In this document: piece by piece, positions 44,769 to 55,205 of the stretch | Layout: every line of letters begins with the position of its first letter | Numbering within the stretch: position 1 is the first letter of the stretch | Source: Vibrio proteolyticus NBRC 13287 | GTDB lineage: Bacteria > Pseudomonadota > Gammaproteobacteria > Enterobacterales > Vibrionaceae | NCBI RefSeq assembly: GCF_000467125.1 | Contig: NZ_BATJ01000008.1 | Location: 62,001-126,000, forward strand | Direction: 5' to 3' | DNA: 64,000 nt | Notes under the pieces: model-generated | Seen by the model: only the letters and a program-made list of their open reading frames with translations | Database searches by the model: none | Told to the model about the DNA's origin: nothing | Made by a program: the position numbers and the translations under genes

Positions 44769-45950
44769 ATGAGTCGAACAAATAATCGTATCTCTGTGAT
44801 TGCTTCTCTGGCGCTAGCACTCGTTCCGTTACAATGTCACGCGTGGGAGTTGTCCGGCCAGGTCAACCTTGAGCATCGGCAGTTTTTTGAACGCGGTCTG
44901 GACAGGCAGGGCCGGGTGCAGAGCTCGTTAGTCTTGCAACCGGAAATCTACCAGTCATGGGGTGATGGCAATGCAAGCTTTACTTTTGTGCCGTTTTATC
45001 GTCTTGATAGTATGGATGATGAACGTACACATGGTGATATTCGTGAAGCACTTTATCTGACGTACTGGAGTGACTATGAGCTACGGCTTGGCATTGGCAA
45101 AGTGTTTTGGGGGGTAACGGAGTCGGAGCATCTGGTGGACGTGGTTAACCAGACCGATGCGATTGAAGCGGTCGATGGCGAAGATAAATTGGGGCAACCC
45201 ATGATTCATTTCACCAGCATTAAAGAGTGGGGGGTCGTGGATGCACTGCTGTTGCCCTATTTTCGTGAACGGACATTCGCAGGTGAAGATGGTCGCTTGA
45301 GACCGACGATCCCGGTTTCTGATGACGCTCTGTATGAATCCTCGCGTAAAGAAAAGCACGTGGATGTGGCCTTGCGTTACGCGAAAATGTTGGGTGATTG
45401 GGATGTCGGGCTTAGTTATTTCCAGGGCACCAATCGTGATCCTTACTATCGTCTGCAATCGCAACAACTGAAACCTTACTATGCGCAGATGTCTCAGGTC
45501 GGACTCGATGTTCAGGGGATCGTCGGTGACTGGTTATGGAAGCTCGAGAGTATCTATCGAGATAGTGAAGATAACCACACTGGTGTGGTCTCGGGGTTTG
45601 AGTACACCTGGGTAGGGGCGTTAGGGTCCGTATGGGATGTCGGGTGGATAGCGGAGTATCTGTACGACAGCCGGGGTAACAATGCCCAGACAACCGGACA
45701 GAATGACCTTTTTCTCGGAACGCGTTTTGCGCTGAATGATGAAGACGGAACGGAAGTTTTGATCGGGGTATCACAAGATCTGGATCATTCAGATGTGTAC
45801 AGCGCCAAGCTAGAGGCATCGAGTCGCATCAATAATCACTTTAAATGGCGCATCGATGGTTGGTTGTTCGAAAACAACACGCCGGATGATTTGCTTTATT
45901 TTGCGCGAAGGGATGATTTTATTGAGTTCTCTCTGGAGTACTATTTTTAA
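44769..45950 (+). CDS. Outer-membrane beta-barrel protein of the RND/LolA-like operon
   Basis: This 393-residue protein has a signal peptide ending QCHA and alternating amphipathic strands with aromatic girdles. It ends in aromatic phenylalanine (FSLEYYF), as expected for BAM-assembled outer-membrane barrels. Segments such as REALYLTYWSDYELRLGIGK and GFEYTWVGALGSVWDVGWIA resemble DUF1302-type and porin-like barrels that often accompany MMPL/RND permeases; the family assignment is tentative. It is the third gene of the operon, ten bases after the LolA-like gene. I infer that it receives or releases cargo at the outer membrane. Confidence 0.83.
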   Translation: MSRTNNRISVIASLALALVPLQCHAWELSGQVNLEHRQFFERGLDRQGRVQSSLVLQPEIYQSWGDGNASFTFVPFYRLDSMDDERTHGDIREALYLTYWSDYELRLGIGKVFWGVTESEHLVDVVNQTDAIEAVDGEDKLGQPMIHFTSIKEWGVVDALLLPYFRERTFAGEDGRLRPTIPVSDDALYESSRKEKHVDVALRYAKMLGDWDVGLSYFQGTNRDPYYRLQSQQLKPYYAQMSQVGLDVQGIVGDWLWKLESIYRDSEDNHTGVVSGFEYTWVGALGSVWDVGWIAEYLYDSRGNNAQTTGQNDLFLGTRFALNDEDGTEVLIGVSQDLDHSDVYSAKLEASSRINNHFKWRIDGWLFENNTPDDLLYFARRDDFIEFSLEYYF

Positions 45951-45987
45951 TTTCTTTCTGGTCTCACTTTATTTTCTCGAGTGACAA

Positions 45988-46021
45988 ATAAAAAGGACGC
46001 AGAAGCTGCGTCCTTTTGTTA
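45988..46021. terminator. Bidirectional terminator between the RND operon and the PPC protease gene
   Basis: AAAAGGACGCAG-AA-CTGCGTCCTTTT is a near-perfect stem with A and T flanks between convergent transcripts. Confidence 0.9.
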
Positions 46022-46040
46022 TCAGATAAAAGAAAAATCA

Positions 46041-47477
46041 TTAATTTTCAGTCACATTTAAGGTCACGCCTGAAAAGCTGTTGTAAGCGCGCAGCATAAT
46101 ATACAGATCTTCTCCAGCCAACGCTGCGGAGCACGACTCGTTATTGCCGGACAGATAAGGTCGGCAGTCATAGGCGCTGGTGGTTGGCTGAGCGCCTGAG
46201 CGAACATACAAATCGGCATCGCCGCTGCCTGAGTTGATGGTGACGTTAAGCGGTGCGGTTCTGTTTTGCGCTTTCACTACCCACATCTGTTGTTCGCCTT
46301 TGCTGAGCGCTAAACCAGTGACGGGGGTACCCGGAACCAACTCCTGGATGCCGTTATTCGGTTGTCCGACCGAACCATCGGGCAGCGTGTTATTGAAGAA
46401 TGTGGCGACCTGAGGCCAAATTTTGCTGATTTTAACCCCTTGGTTTTCACAGCCACCAAAGTGGTGCAGAGCGATCGCTTTGTTGTTGGCCGTGTTCAGC
46501 ACTGGCGAACCTGACGAGCCGCCGATGGTGTCACAAAAGTAACCGGTATCGGTATTGGTGCCTCGTCCATTCGCCGATGCAACATCAATCTGGCAATAGC
46601 CGGAGCCGTTTTGATCACTTTCAATCGCCAACTCTTTTGGATTGCCCGAGCCATGCTGAGGAATGTAGATTCCGTTACCATACACTGGTTCGCTGTTATC
46701 CAGCCCCAGATAACCAAAGGATTCAATTTTACTGAAATCATCCACGGAAAATAGAGTGTAGTCTAAGGTATAATCGGTGCTGAAAAGTTGGTCACCCATG
46801 ACTTTCACTGTGGTTGATAACGTGCCGTTACAAGTGCTGCGTTGGTAGTTGAACCACACCTCGGTATTTTTGAGTTCTGCTTCGGTGCTGACACAGTGGT
46901 TGTTGGTAAACAGTTTATTGTCAGGACCAACACGCCAGGCCGTGCACAGGCTGCGTCCATCGATCAGTAATCGGGCGACTGGGCTCGACCAGGCGACTTT
47001 TTCGGCGTGTGAGTCCTGCCAGCACGCTACGTCTTTCCGCTCATTCACGCCGCAGGTCGACAGTGTTGTGTTGCTGCTTTCAAAGCTGGTGGCGGTTTCT
47101 TTGCCTGCCATGTAGTAATCGATATCAAACTGACCGGTTTCTCCCTGCGCATTCGGGATCAGCTCAATGGTGATCTGGTCGCCAAAAATAGACTGCGCAT
47201 ACCAGTCGGTTTGACTGGTGGAATACTCAACCACCTCTGATCCGTCACGTGATGTTAGGCGAATCACACTGCCTTTAGGCAAGGTTAGGCTCTTGAAGTG
47301 AAGTTTGATGAATTCAGCATCGGTATGCTCGACAGTCATCGAAGTGGATGTCTCTCCGATAGAGGATAGGGTGAACGGGATTTCATCTGCGATCACAGGC
47401 AACGCGGTTTGCGCGTAAGCCACTGAGGAGACAATACAAGATGAAGCTAAGATGACGTTGCGTATTATGTTTATCAT
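46041..47477 (-). CDS. Secreted trypsin-fold serine protease with C-terminal PPC domain
   Basis: This 478-residue exoprotein has a signal peptide ending VAYAQ and an N-terminal prodomain of about 130 residues (SIGETSTSMTVEH...). A trypsin-fold catalytic domain has the triad TNNHC near residue 193, DYTLFSVDD near residue 240 and GGSSGSPVL near residue 322, and several cysteines, as in lysyl endopeptidase (Achromobacter protease I)-like enzymes. A C-terminal pre-peptidase (PPC) domain holds GSGDADLYVRSGAQP. PPC domains are usually removed after secretion. AAGGAA precedes the ATG. A 17-bp perfect inverted repeat lies 43 bases upstream of the start codon. Confidence 0.9.
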   Translation of the reverse strand: MINIIRNVILASSCIVSSVAYAQTALPVIADEIPFTLSSIGETSTSMTVEHTDAEFIKLHFKSLTLPKGSVIRLTSRDGSEVVEYSTSQTDWYAQSIFGDQITIELIPNAQGETGQFDIDYYMAGKETATSFESSNTTLSTCGVNERKDVACWQDSHAEKVAWSSPVARLLIDGRSLCTAWRVGPDNKLFTNNHCVSTEAELKNTEVWFNYQRSTCNGTLSTTVKVMGDQLFSTDYTLDYTLFSVDDFSKIESFGYLGLDNSEPVYGNGIYIPQHGSGNPKELAIESDQNGSGYCQIDVASANGRGTNTDTGYFCDTIGGSSGSPVLNTANNKAIALHHFGGCENQGVKISKIWPQVATFFNNTLPDGSVGQPNNGIQELVPGTPVTGLALSKGEQQMWVVKAQNRTAPLNVTINSGSGDADLYVRSGAQPTTSAYDCRPYLSGNNESCSAALAGEDLYIMLRAYNSFSGVTLNVTEN

Positions 47478-47519
47478 TGGAGTTCCTTTCTATGTGAGGT
47501 CCAATAAAAACATAAGCAA

Positions 47520-47557
47520 TAAACACAAATAAGCAATCTGTTGCTTATTTGTGTTTA
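47520..47557. repeat. 17-bp perfect inverted repeat upstream of the PPC protease gene
   Basis: TAAACACAAATAAGCAA and TTGCTTATTTGTGTTTA are exact reverse complements with the four-base loop TCTG. A further ATAAGCAAT direct copy precedes it at 47512-47520. No T tract follows on either strand, so it is not a simple terminator; an operator or 5'-UTR hairpin is more likely. Confidence 0.85.
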
Positions 47558-47763
47558 GGTGAAATTTCGTTGACAGAGTGAGCCAGAGACCGAAATAACA
47601 GGTCTGAGCGTATCAAGGTAAAAGGCAAGAAATGCTTTCCCGCAGTCAATGGGATTCATTTTTTGCGAACCAGATCAAACCAACCAATCATCACCAGTAG
47701 ACGTTACTCGCGCTTTATCACGGTGCTCTTTGGGGTGGGAAAGAACGTTGATATTTCTGTAAT

Positions 47764-48246
47764 TTACAGCGCCTTTAACATCCATACATCGCACCCACTA
47801 TGCTCTGTTCCTTCCAGAGGACTATTCAAATGAATAAACCCGAGCTTTTCATACAGCTGGATTGCAGATTTCATCGACGTCAGTGTATCAAGGTAACACT
47901 GCTTAAACCCTTGCTGGCAAGCAAAATCCAGACAACGTTCGGCCAACGCTTTACCCAGACCCAGCCCGCGACTTTCCGGTAACAGAAAAAGTTTTTTCAG
48001 TTCACAAGTCTGTGCCGACCCCTGAAACGGGGCCAGACCACAGCCTCCGACGATTTTTCCGTCAACCGTAGCCACCAGGTACAAACTTTGTTTGTCGGCA
48101 GTGTAGTATTCGCTCATCGCCAGCACTTCAGGATCAGATGGCCCAAAACCTTCACCGACGGCACCGAACTCTGCACCTACGGCTTTGATGATGGCGCAGA
48201 TATCAGCGTCTTGATCGGCGCGGATAGGTTCAATTACAGCAGTCAT
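47764..48246 (-). CDS. GNAT family N-acetyltransferase
   Basis: This 160-residue cytoplasmic protein has the GNAT fold: motif B/D strands around YLVATVDGKIVGGCGLAPFQ, motif A with ELKKLFLLPESRGLGLGKAL (the Q/RxxGxG/A acetyl-CoA loop reads RGLGLG), and the C-terminal block GFKQCYLDTLTSMKSAIQLY followed by EKLGF. It transfers an acetyl group from acetyl-CoA to an unknown amine. The start at 48246 has AGGA seven bases upstream; a longer frame in the leader lacks support. It is divergent from pheS. Confidence 0.9.
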   Translation of the reverse strand: MTAVIEPIRADQDADICAIIKAVGAEFGAVGEGFGPSDPEVLAMSEYYTADKQSLYLVATVDGKIVGGCGLAPFQGSAQTCELKKLFLLPESRGLGLGKALAERCLDFACQQGFKQCYLDTLTSMKSAIQLYEKLGFIHLNSPLEGTEHSGCDVWMLKAL

Positions 48247-48355
48247 TTTTAATCCTTTTTTTCTTTTAATTACCAATTAGCTTGGTGTTAAAAGCACTTT
48301 TATCAAGTGTTGAGGTGAAATTTTACCCAAAGGCGGTAAATAAACGGATTTCAGT

Positions 48356-48384
48356 TTGGATTTGACCTTGTCATTCGTTACTAT
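48356..48384 (+). promoter_or_regulatory. Probable promoter of pheST
   Basis: TTGGAT (48356-48361) and TACTAT (48379-48384) are spaced by 17 bases. This would start transcription near 48391 and give a leader of about 115 bases before pheS. Confidence 0.5.
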
Positions 48385-48416
48385 GTACAGCTATCTATAG
48401 ACCCAAGATTCCTGTC

Positions 48417-48443
48417 GGGTACTGGCTGTTGAGCAGCCTACCC
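48417..48443 (+). promoter_or_regulatory. Stable hairpin in the pheST leader
   Basis: GGGTA/TACCC plus GGCTG/CAGCC form a ten-pair stem with a two-base bulge and a TTGAG loop. An ACCC at 48401-48404 could compete for the GGGT strand. No T run follows, and no Phe-rich leader peptide is seen. Confidence 0.5.
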
Positions 48444-48490
48444 AGAATGGACACTACCACTTATATCTATTGCCTTGCAGGTAGGTATAG

Positions 48491-49489
<999 letters not shown>

Positions 49490-49507
49490 TCCAGGGGATT
49501 TATCACT

Positions 49508-51895
49508 ATGAAATTCAGCGAATCATGGCTTCGTGAGTGGGTAAACCCTGCGGTATCGACTGACGAGCTTACTCACCAAATTACAATGGCGGGTCTGGAA
49601 GTAGACGACGTACTACCTGTAGCCGGTTCATTCACTGGCGTTAAAGTGGGTCACGTTGTTGAATGTGGTCAGCACCCTGACGCAGACAAACTGCGCGTAA
49701 CGAAAATCGATGTTGGTGAAGACGAACTGCTCGACATTGTTTGTGGCGCGTCAAACTGTCGCCAAGGCCTCAAAGTTGCAGTTGCAACCGTAGGCGCGGT
49801 GCTTCCGGGCGATTTCAAAATCAAGAAAGCGAAACTGCGCGGCCAACCTTCTCACGGTATGCTGTGTTCCTTCACTGAACTGGGTATCGACGTAGAATCA
49901 GATGGCATCATGGAACTGGCTGAAGATGCCGTGATCGGTACTGACTTCCGTGAATTCCTGGGTCTGAACGATGTCACGGTCGACGTAGATCTGACAGCAA
50001 ACCGTGCAGACTGTTTCAGCATTCGTGGTCTGGCGCGTGAAGTGGGCGTACTCAACCGTGCCGATGTGACTGAGCCAGCGGTTAACCCAGTGGCGCCAGC
50101 GATCGATGACAACATCTCAATTGAAGTGAAAGCCTCAGCAGCATGCCCGCGTTATCTTGGGCGTATCGTTAAGAACGTTAACGTTCAAGCAGAAACACCG
50201 CTGTGGATGCAAGAGAAACTGCGCCGTTGTGGCATTCGCTCAATCGACCCAGTGGTTGATATCACAAACTACGTTCTGCTAGAGCAAGGCCAACCAATGC
50301 ACGCATTTGATCTGGCTAAGATCGACATCGGCATCGTGGTACGTATGGCAGAGCAGGGCGAAAAACTGACTCTTCTAGACGGTACCGAAGCAGAACTAAA
50401 CGCGGACACACTAGTGGTTGCAGACCACGGTAAAGCGCTAGCAATCGCGGGTATCTTCGGTGGTGAAGAATCTGGTGTAACATCAGAAACTAAAGACGTG
50501 CTACTAGAGTGTGCATTCTTTGCACCTGACCACATTCGTGGCCGCGCTCGTAGCTATGGTCTGCACACTGATTCTTCCATGCGTTTTGAACGTGGTGTCG
50601 ATTTCGCACTACAAGCAAGCGCAATGGAGCGTGCAACTGAGCTGCTCGTTGAAATCTGTGGCGGTGAAGTGGCGCCGGTTGTCGCGGTAGAATCTGAATC
50701 AGACCTACCAGCAGCGAACACAGTAGCACTGCGTCGTACTAAGCTAGACAACCTACTTGGTCATCACATCCCTGATGCCGACGTAGTAGAAATTCTAGAG
50801 CGTCTTGGCCTGACTGTTGAAGCAACAGAATCGGGTTGGATCGCGACAGCACCAACATGGCGCTTTGACATCGCGATTGAGCAAGACTTGATCGAAGAAG
50901 TGGGCCGTATCTACGGTTACGACAACATTCCTAACCAGCACCCAGTTGCTGCGCTTAAGATGCACAACCACGTAGAAGCGGACCTTCCTCTTAAACGTGT
51001 ACGTAACCTGTTGGTTGACCGTGGTTACCAAGAAGCGATTACCTACAGCTTTGTTGAACCAGAGCAACAAAAACTGATCGTGCCAGACGTAGAGCCGTTG
51101 ATTCTGCCATTCCCAATTTCTGCGGAAATGTCAGCAATGCGCCTGGGTCTTATCCAGGGTCTGTTGAATACTGTGGTTCACAACCAAAAACGTCAGCAAC
51201 CACGCGTTCGTCTGTTCGAATACGGTCTGCGTTTCATTCCTTGTGAATCGGCAGAAAACGGCATGCGTCAAGAGCCAATGCTCGCGGGCGTGATTGCCGG
51301 TACTCGCGGTGAAGAACACTGGGATATGGCAACGCAAACTGTGGATTTCTTTGACCTGAAAGGCGATCTGGAAGCGATTCTTGAGCTTTCTGCGAACGAA
51401 AAAGCCTACTCGTTTGCGGCAGCGAAGCATCCAGCACTTCACCCAGGTCAATCTGCGGCAATCATCGTAGATGGCAAAGAAGTGGGCGTGATCGGTACAG
51501 TTCACCCAGAGCTAGAACGAAAGTTTGGTCTGAATGGCCGTACTATCGTATTCGAAATCGAATGGTCTGCGATCAACACGAAAGTGATCCCAGAAGCGGT
51601 ACAACTGTCTAAGTTCCCATCAAACCGTCGTGACATCGCAGTCGTTGTTGACGAAACCGTTGCTTCTGGTGACATCGTTGCAGCATGTCTGGAGCAAGGT
51701 GGCGAGTTCCTGAAAGACGCGAAACTGTTCGACGTTTACGTAGGTAAAGGTGTTGAAGACGGCAAGAAGAGCCTGGCGATTGCACTGACGCTACAATCGG
51801 TTGAGCGTACGCTTGAAGATGCCGATATCGCAGGCGCGGTAGACGCGATCGTTGCACACGTATCCGATAAGTTCGGTGCTGCTCTGCGCGACTAA
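49508..51895 (+). CDS. pheT: Phenylalanine-tRNA ligase beta subunit
   Basis: This 795-residue subunit has an N-terminal OB-fold tRNA-binding domain ([20 protein letters not shown] near residue 50), the B3/B4 editing domain that hydrolyses mischarged Tyr-tRNA-Phe ([16 protein letters not shown], near residue 255), B5 helix-turn-helix-like segments, a catalytic-like core, and a C-terminal anticodon-binding B8 domain ([15 protein letters not shown]). In many gammaproteobacteria pheT is followed directly by ihfA. Here about 5.4 kb with oppA and NAD-salvage genes separate them, and a strong terminator follows pheT. Confidence 0.98.
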   Translation: MKFSESWLREWVNPAVSTDELTHQITMAGLEVDDVLPVAGSFTGVKVGHVVECGQHPDADKLRVTKIDVGEDELLDIVCGASNCRQGLKVAVATVGAVLPGDFKIKKAKLRGQPSHGMLCSFTELGIDVESDGIMELAEDAVIGTDFREFLGLNDVTVDVDLTANRADCFSIRGLAREVGVLNRADVTEPAVNPVAPAIDDNISIEVKASAACPRYLGRIVKNVNVQAETPLWMQEKLRRCGIRSIDPVVDITNYVLLEQGQPMHAFDLAKIDIGIVVRMAEQGEKLTLLDGTEAELNADTLVVADHGKALAIAGIFGGEESGVTSETKDVLLECAFFAPDHIRGRARSYGLHTDSSMRFERGVDFALQASAMERATELLVEICGGEVAPVVAVESESDLPAANTVALRRTKLDNLLGHHIPDADVVEILERLGLTVEATESGWIATAPTWRFDIAIEQDLIEEVGRIYGYDNIPNQHPVAALKMHNHVEADLPLKRVRNLLVDRGYQEAITYSFVEPEQQKLIVPDVEPLILPFPISAEMSAMRLGLIQGLLNTVVHNQKRQQPRVRLFEYGLRFIPCESAENGMRQEPMLAGVIAGTRGEEHWDMATQTVDFFDLKGDLEAILELSANEKAYSFAAAKHPALHPGQSAAIIVDGKEVGVIGTVHPELERKFGLNGRTIVFEIEWSAINTKVIPEAVQLSKFPSNRRDIAVVVDETVASGDIVAACLEQGGEFLKDAKLFDVYVGKGVEDGKKSLAIALTLQSVERTLEDADIAGAVDAIVAHVSDKFGAALRD

Positions 51896-51928
51896 GTGCC
51901 ATAATGAACTCTGATTAACGAGTGTTCA

Positions 51929-51958
51929 AACCCTGCCTGTTCGGCAGGGTTTTTTATT
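51929..51958 (+). terminator. Intrinsic terminator of pheST
   Basis: AACCCTGCC-TGTTC-GGCAGGGTT stem followed by six T, about 35 bases after the pheT stop. Confidence 0.92.
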
Positions 51959-52084
51959 CTTTCCTGTCTCCTTTCTACGTATTGATATTTTCTAATCAAT
52001 AGAAATAACAATGAGTTATTCATAAAACCTTAACTTAGCTCCCAGAGTCCGGTGATAAAACACGTTATAACAAAGTGTTCAATT

Positions 52085-52107
52085 CACACTGTTAGGATGT
52101 CAGTGTG
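52085..52107 (+). promoter_or_regulatory. CsrA-type hairpin in the oppA leader
   Basis: CACACTG-TTAGGATGT-CAGTGTG forms a seven-bp stem presenting AGGATGT in the loop. This equals the core of the CsrA consensus (ARGGAUGU). It lies about 85 bases before the start codon; binding is inferred. Confidence 0.4.
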
Positions 52108-52192
52108 GAACTGGAGACGTACGCCGGAGCTGAATTCGGCCGATAGGTGACTGGCTCTCTGCCCGTTAACCATTTAAGTATAAGGAAATCAG

Positions 52193-53806
52193 ATGCAAAA
52201 ATTTACCCGAACACTGCTGGCAAGTAGCTTGGCAGTGCTTGTTTCATCTCCTGCGTGGGCGGCGGAAGTGCCAGCAGGCGTCATGCTGGCAGATACCCAA
52301 ACCATCACTCGAGGTAACGGTGATGAAGTGCCAACGCTGGATCCGTCGATGTCGTCAGACACCTCGAGTTCCCGTGTTATCAGCGATATGTTTGAAGGTT
52401 TGGTGAGTGAGGACTTAGACGGTAATATCATCCCAGCCTTAGCCACCACGTGGGACGTTTCAGAAGACGCAACGCAGTACACTTTCCACTTGCGTGACGC
52501 AAACTGGTCGGATGGTTCGCCGATCAAAGCCAGCGACTTTGTGTTTGCATTCCAGCGCATTGTTGATCCGAAAACTGGCGCGCCTTACTCCTGGTATCTG
52601 GAGCTGGCCGGTATCGTCAATGCGTCAGAAATCACGAAAAGTGAGAAATCACCGGATACACTGGGTGTGAAAGCGTTAGACGATAAAACCGTTCAGATCA
52701 CGCTGACCAAGCCTGTACCTTATTTTACCAAGATGCTAGCGCATGAGAGTACTTTTGCTCTGCCGGAAGCGACCGTGAAAAAATATGGTGAGAACTGGAC
52801 CAAACCGGAAAACATCGTGACCAGCAGTGCTTATACGCTGGATACTTGGGTCATCAATGAGCGTGTGGTACTCAAGCGCAACCCAGCGTATTGGAACAAC
52901 GACAAAACTGTGATCGAGACAGTCACGTATCTGCCGATTCAGGACGAAAACGCGGAATACAACCGCTTCCGTACCGGAGAAGTGGACATCACTTCAACGG
53001 TGCCGCTGGAGTTGTACAAAACCATCAAGAAAGAGCGTCCGAATGAACTGCTCACCATGCCATCGCTGGGCACATATTACTACTTGTTCAACACCAGTAG
53101 AAAGCCGTTTGATGATCCGCGAGTACGAAAAGCACTGGCGTACTCGATTGATCGCGATATCGTCGTAAATGGCATTTTGGGGATGGGGCAACTGCCTGCG
53201 TACTCAAACACGCCTCCTGCCGTGGCCGGGTTTGATGTGCCGACACTGGAATGGGCCGAAATGACGCAAGCTGAACGAAATAAACAGGCAAAACAATTGC
53301 TGGTGGAAGCGGGCTATGGCAAAGATAAACCTTTGTCGTTCGAGCTGGAGTATAACACCAGCGAATCACACAAAAAGCTGGCGATTGCGATGGCATCGAT
53401 GTGGAAAAAGAACCTTGGTGCCAATGTTCAGATAGCAAATCAGGAATGGAAAACGTTCCTGCAGGAACTATCGTCAAAGAACTTTGAGGTAGCCCGTTAT
53501 GCCTGGATCGGAGACTACAACGAAGCATCGACTTTCTTGTCTTACTTCGATTCTTCGGGCATGAACTACGGCGGTTGGCATGACGAGCGTTACGATAAAA
53601 TGTTGCAAGACGCCACTTATGCGGCCAATGATGCGGAGCGTAAAGCCCTATACCAGAAAGCCGAGCAGATTTTCTCTGATCAGATGCCCGCAATTCCGGT
53701 GTATTTCTATACCCGTTCAGTGTTAAAACAGACACGTGTCGGTGGCTACAGCGACCACAACGCATCTGAGCGGCGCTATACGCGTGATTTGTACATCACT
53801 AAATAG
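52193..53806 (+). CDS. oppA: Oligopeptide ABC transporter periplasmic binding protein
   Basis: This 537-residue protein has a signal peptide ending SPAWA and the SBP_bac_5 fold of OppA/MppA: LADTQTITRGNGDEVPTLDP at the mature N-terminus, EDATQYTFHLRDANWSDGSP near residue 100 and FVFAFQRIVDPKTGAPYSWY near residue 120. RKALAYSIDRDIV lies near residue 310 and WIGDYNEASTFLSYF near residue 440. It captures oligopeptides in the periplasm. No oppBCDF genes are adjacent, so it either works with a permease encoded elsewhere or is an MppA-like orphan. The leader of about 230 bases may carry a CsrA-type hairpin. It is monocistronic. Confidence 0.92.
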   Translation: MQKFTRTLLASSLAVLVSSPAWAAEVPAGVMLADTQTITRGNGDEVPTLDPSMSSDTSSSRVISDMFEGLVSEDLDGNIIPALATTWDVSEDATQYTFHLRDANWSDGSPIKASDFVFAFQRIVDPKTGAPYSWYLELAGIVNASEITKSEKSPDTLGVKALDDKTVQITLTKPVPYFTKMLAHESTFALPEATVKKYGENWTKPENIVTSSAYTLDTWVINERVVLKRNPAYWNNDKTVIETVTYLPIQDENAEYNRFRTGEVDITSTVPLELYKTIKKERPNELLTMPSLGTYYYLFNTSRKPFDDPRVRKALAYSIDRDIVVNGILGMGQLPAYSNTPPAVAGFDVPTLEWAEMTQAERNKQAKQLLVEAGYGKDKPLSFELEYNTSESHKKLAIAMASMWKKNLGANVQIANQEWKTFLQELSSKNFEVARYAWIGDYNEASTFLSYFDSSGMNYGGWHDERYDKMLQDATYAANDAERKALYQKAEQIFSDQMPAIPVYFYTRSVLKQTRVGGYSDHNASERRYTRDLYITK

Positions 53807-53813
53807 TCGCTAG

Positions 53814-53847
53814 TAAAAAGCCAGTGCTCAACGACACTGGCTTTTTC
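53814..53847. terminator. Bidirectional terminator between oppA and pncB
   Basis: AAAGCCAGTG-(CTCAACGA)-CACTGGCTTT stem with A-rich and T-rich flanks between convergent genes. Confidence 0.88.
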
Positions 53848-53866
53848 ATTGGAGTGGTGCGACTTA

Positions 53867-55177
53867 TCAGGCGACACTTTGAAATTTGTGCTGGTTTATT
53901 TTCATTGACTTCAGTGTGCCTATGGCTTTGTCGAGATCGACAGGCAAGCCAAAACGCTGTTTGAGATTCATTAGGAAAAACAAATCCTCACACATGGCTT
54001 TCTCGGGTTCGTCACTGATTTTCGCGACGGGTGATCCATTACACTCCGCCATTTTTACGACCATGGAAAGCGGTTCATAGATTTTACCTTGACGGTTTTG
54101 CCATTCCCCCATGTCATTGGCCAAGAACGTGCCGATACCAAAGCTGATCTGTGTTCGGCCAGCAAAATATTCGCAAATCTCCAGCGCGCGGTCGAAATTA
54201 AGACCATCAGTGAAGATCAGCATCTTACTCATTGGATCGATTCCCAGCTTCTGGTAATGAGCGATCATTTTGTCACCCCAGTCAAACGGAGATCCTGAGT
54301 CATGTCGTACACCTGCGTATGCCTGAGCCCGGCGTAAATTGAAATCCTGCAAAAACGCATCGATACCGATGGTGTCGGTTAAGGCGATGCCGAGCGCGCC
54401 ATCAAACGTGTGATGCCAGTTGTCGAGGGCAACGCGCTGAGAATCTCGTACGTTGACCATCGCTTGGTGTGCCATAAACCATTCGTGGGCAACCGTCCCA
54501 ATTGGGGTCAGATCAAACTCACGGGCCAGATGATAGTTGCTGGTTCCGCTCAGGAGTTCAGGGATTTCCTGGCGCAGGTAGTCCAGCATGTCGTGTTGTG
54601 TCTGGTAGCTGAATCGGCGGCGGCTGCCCATTTCTGAAAAGCGGAAGTTGGTGATCTGACGTGCTGACAATTCTGCTTTGAGTCGCTGCACTTTGTCTTT
54701 GAGTACCGACATAAACTGTTTATAAGGAATGTCGTCCCAGCGACGACGGTTGCGCACCTCAGAGATGATGCTCATCACCAGTGTTTCGTAAAGAATGGTG
54801 TCTTTCCAGCTACCGGCAATGGATACGCGTAACTGTTTTTTACCTTTCAGTGTGCGAATGGTATCAACGCAGATTTGCTGCTGGGGCATAAAACGGAAAT
54901 AACGCAGGTAATCGAGAAATGCCTCACTTAAGTGCGGTGCCTTCATCGTTAAATACTGGATATCCGTCTCAGAGAATGTGCAATTGGCCAGCTGAGCGAT
55001 TTCCGCGCGCACTTCATTGATGAGATCAGACAAATCTTCATCGGAGCGAACGATGAGCTCATACCGGACATGTGCTTCTGGATACAGTCGGTGTGCGGCT
55101 TGCATCATATTGATCTTGTATACATCGAGATCGAGCGCACTTTGAATGATCCGGTGATGAAAAAGTTGGGCGTTCAT
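53867..55177 (-). CDS. pncB: Nicotinate phosphoribosyltransferase
   Basis: PncB converts nicotinate and PRPP to nicotinate mononucleotide in the NAD-salvage (Preiss-Handler) pathway, using ATP. The 436-residue protein shows SALDLDVYKINMMQAAHRLY at the N-terminus (near residue 15), FSEMGSRRRFSYQTQHDML near residue 205, GTVAHEWFMAHQAM near residue 240 (active-site His region), and GVRHDSGSPFDWGDKMIAHY near residue 290. It is divergent from nrtR-pncA across a 283-base region holding three GTTAwTAAC palindromes, so the whole salvage set is likely regulated together. Confidence 0.96.
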   Translation of the reverse strand: MNAQLFHHRIIQSALDLDVYKINMMQAAHRLYPEAHVRYELIVRSDEDLSDLINEVRAEIAQLANCTFSETDIQYLTMKAPHLSEAFLDYLRYFRFMPQQQICVDTIRTLKGKKQLRVSIAGSWKDTILYETLVMSIISEVRNRRRWDDIPYKQFMSVLKDKVQRLKAELSARQITNFRFSEMGSRRRFSYQTQHDMLDYLRQEIPELLSGTSNYHLAREFDLTPIGTVAHEWFMAHQAMVNVRDSQRVALDNWHHTFDGALGIALTDTIGIDAFLQDFNLRRAQAYAGVRHDSGSPFDWGDKMIAHYQKLGIDPMSKMLIFTDGLNFDRALEICEYFAGRTQISFGIGTFLANDMGEWQNRQGKIYEPLSMVVKMAECNGSPVAKISDEPEKAMCEDLFFLMNLKQRFGLPVDLDKAIGTLKSMKINQHKFQSVA

Positions 55178-55205
55178 AAGGCATCCTTAAACCATCAGGA
55201 GCAAT

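Noticed and set aside
48383..48400. ATG TAC AGC TAT CTA TAG as a pheST leader peptide
   Set aside because: It has no Phe codons and no ribosome site, and it overlaps the best -10 sequence, so it would not be in the mRNA.
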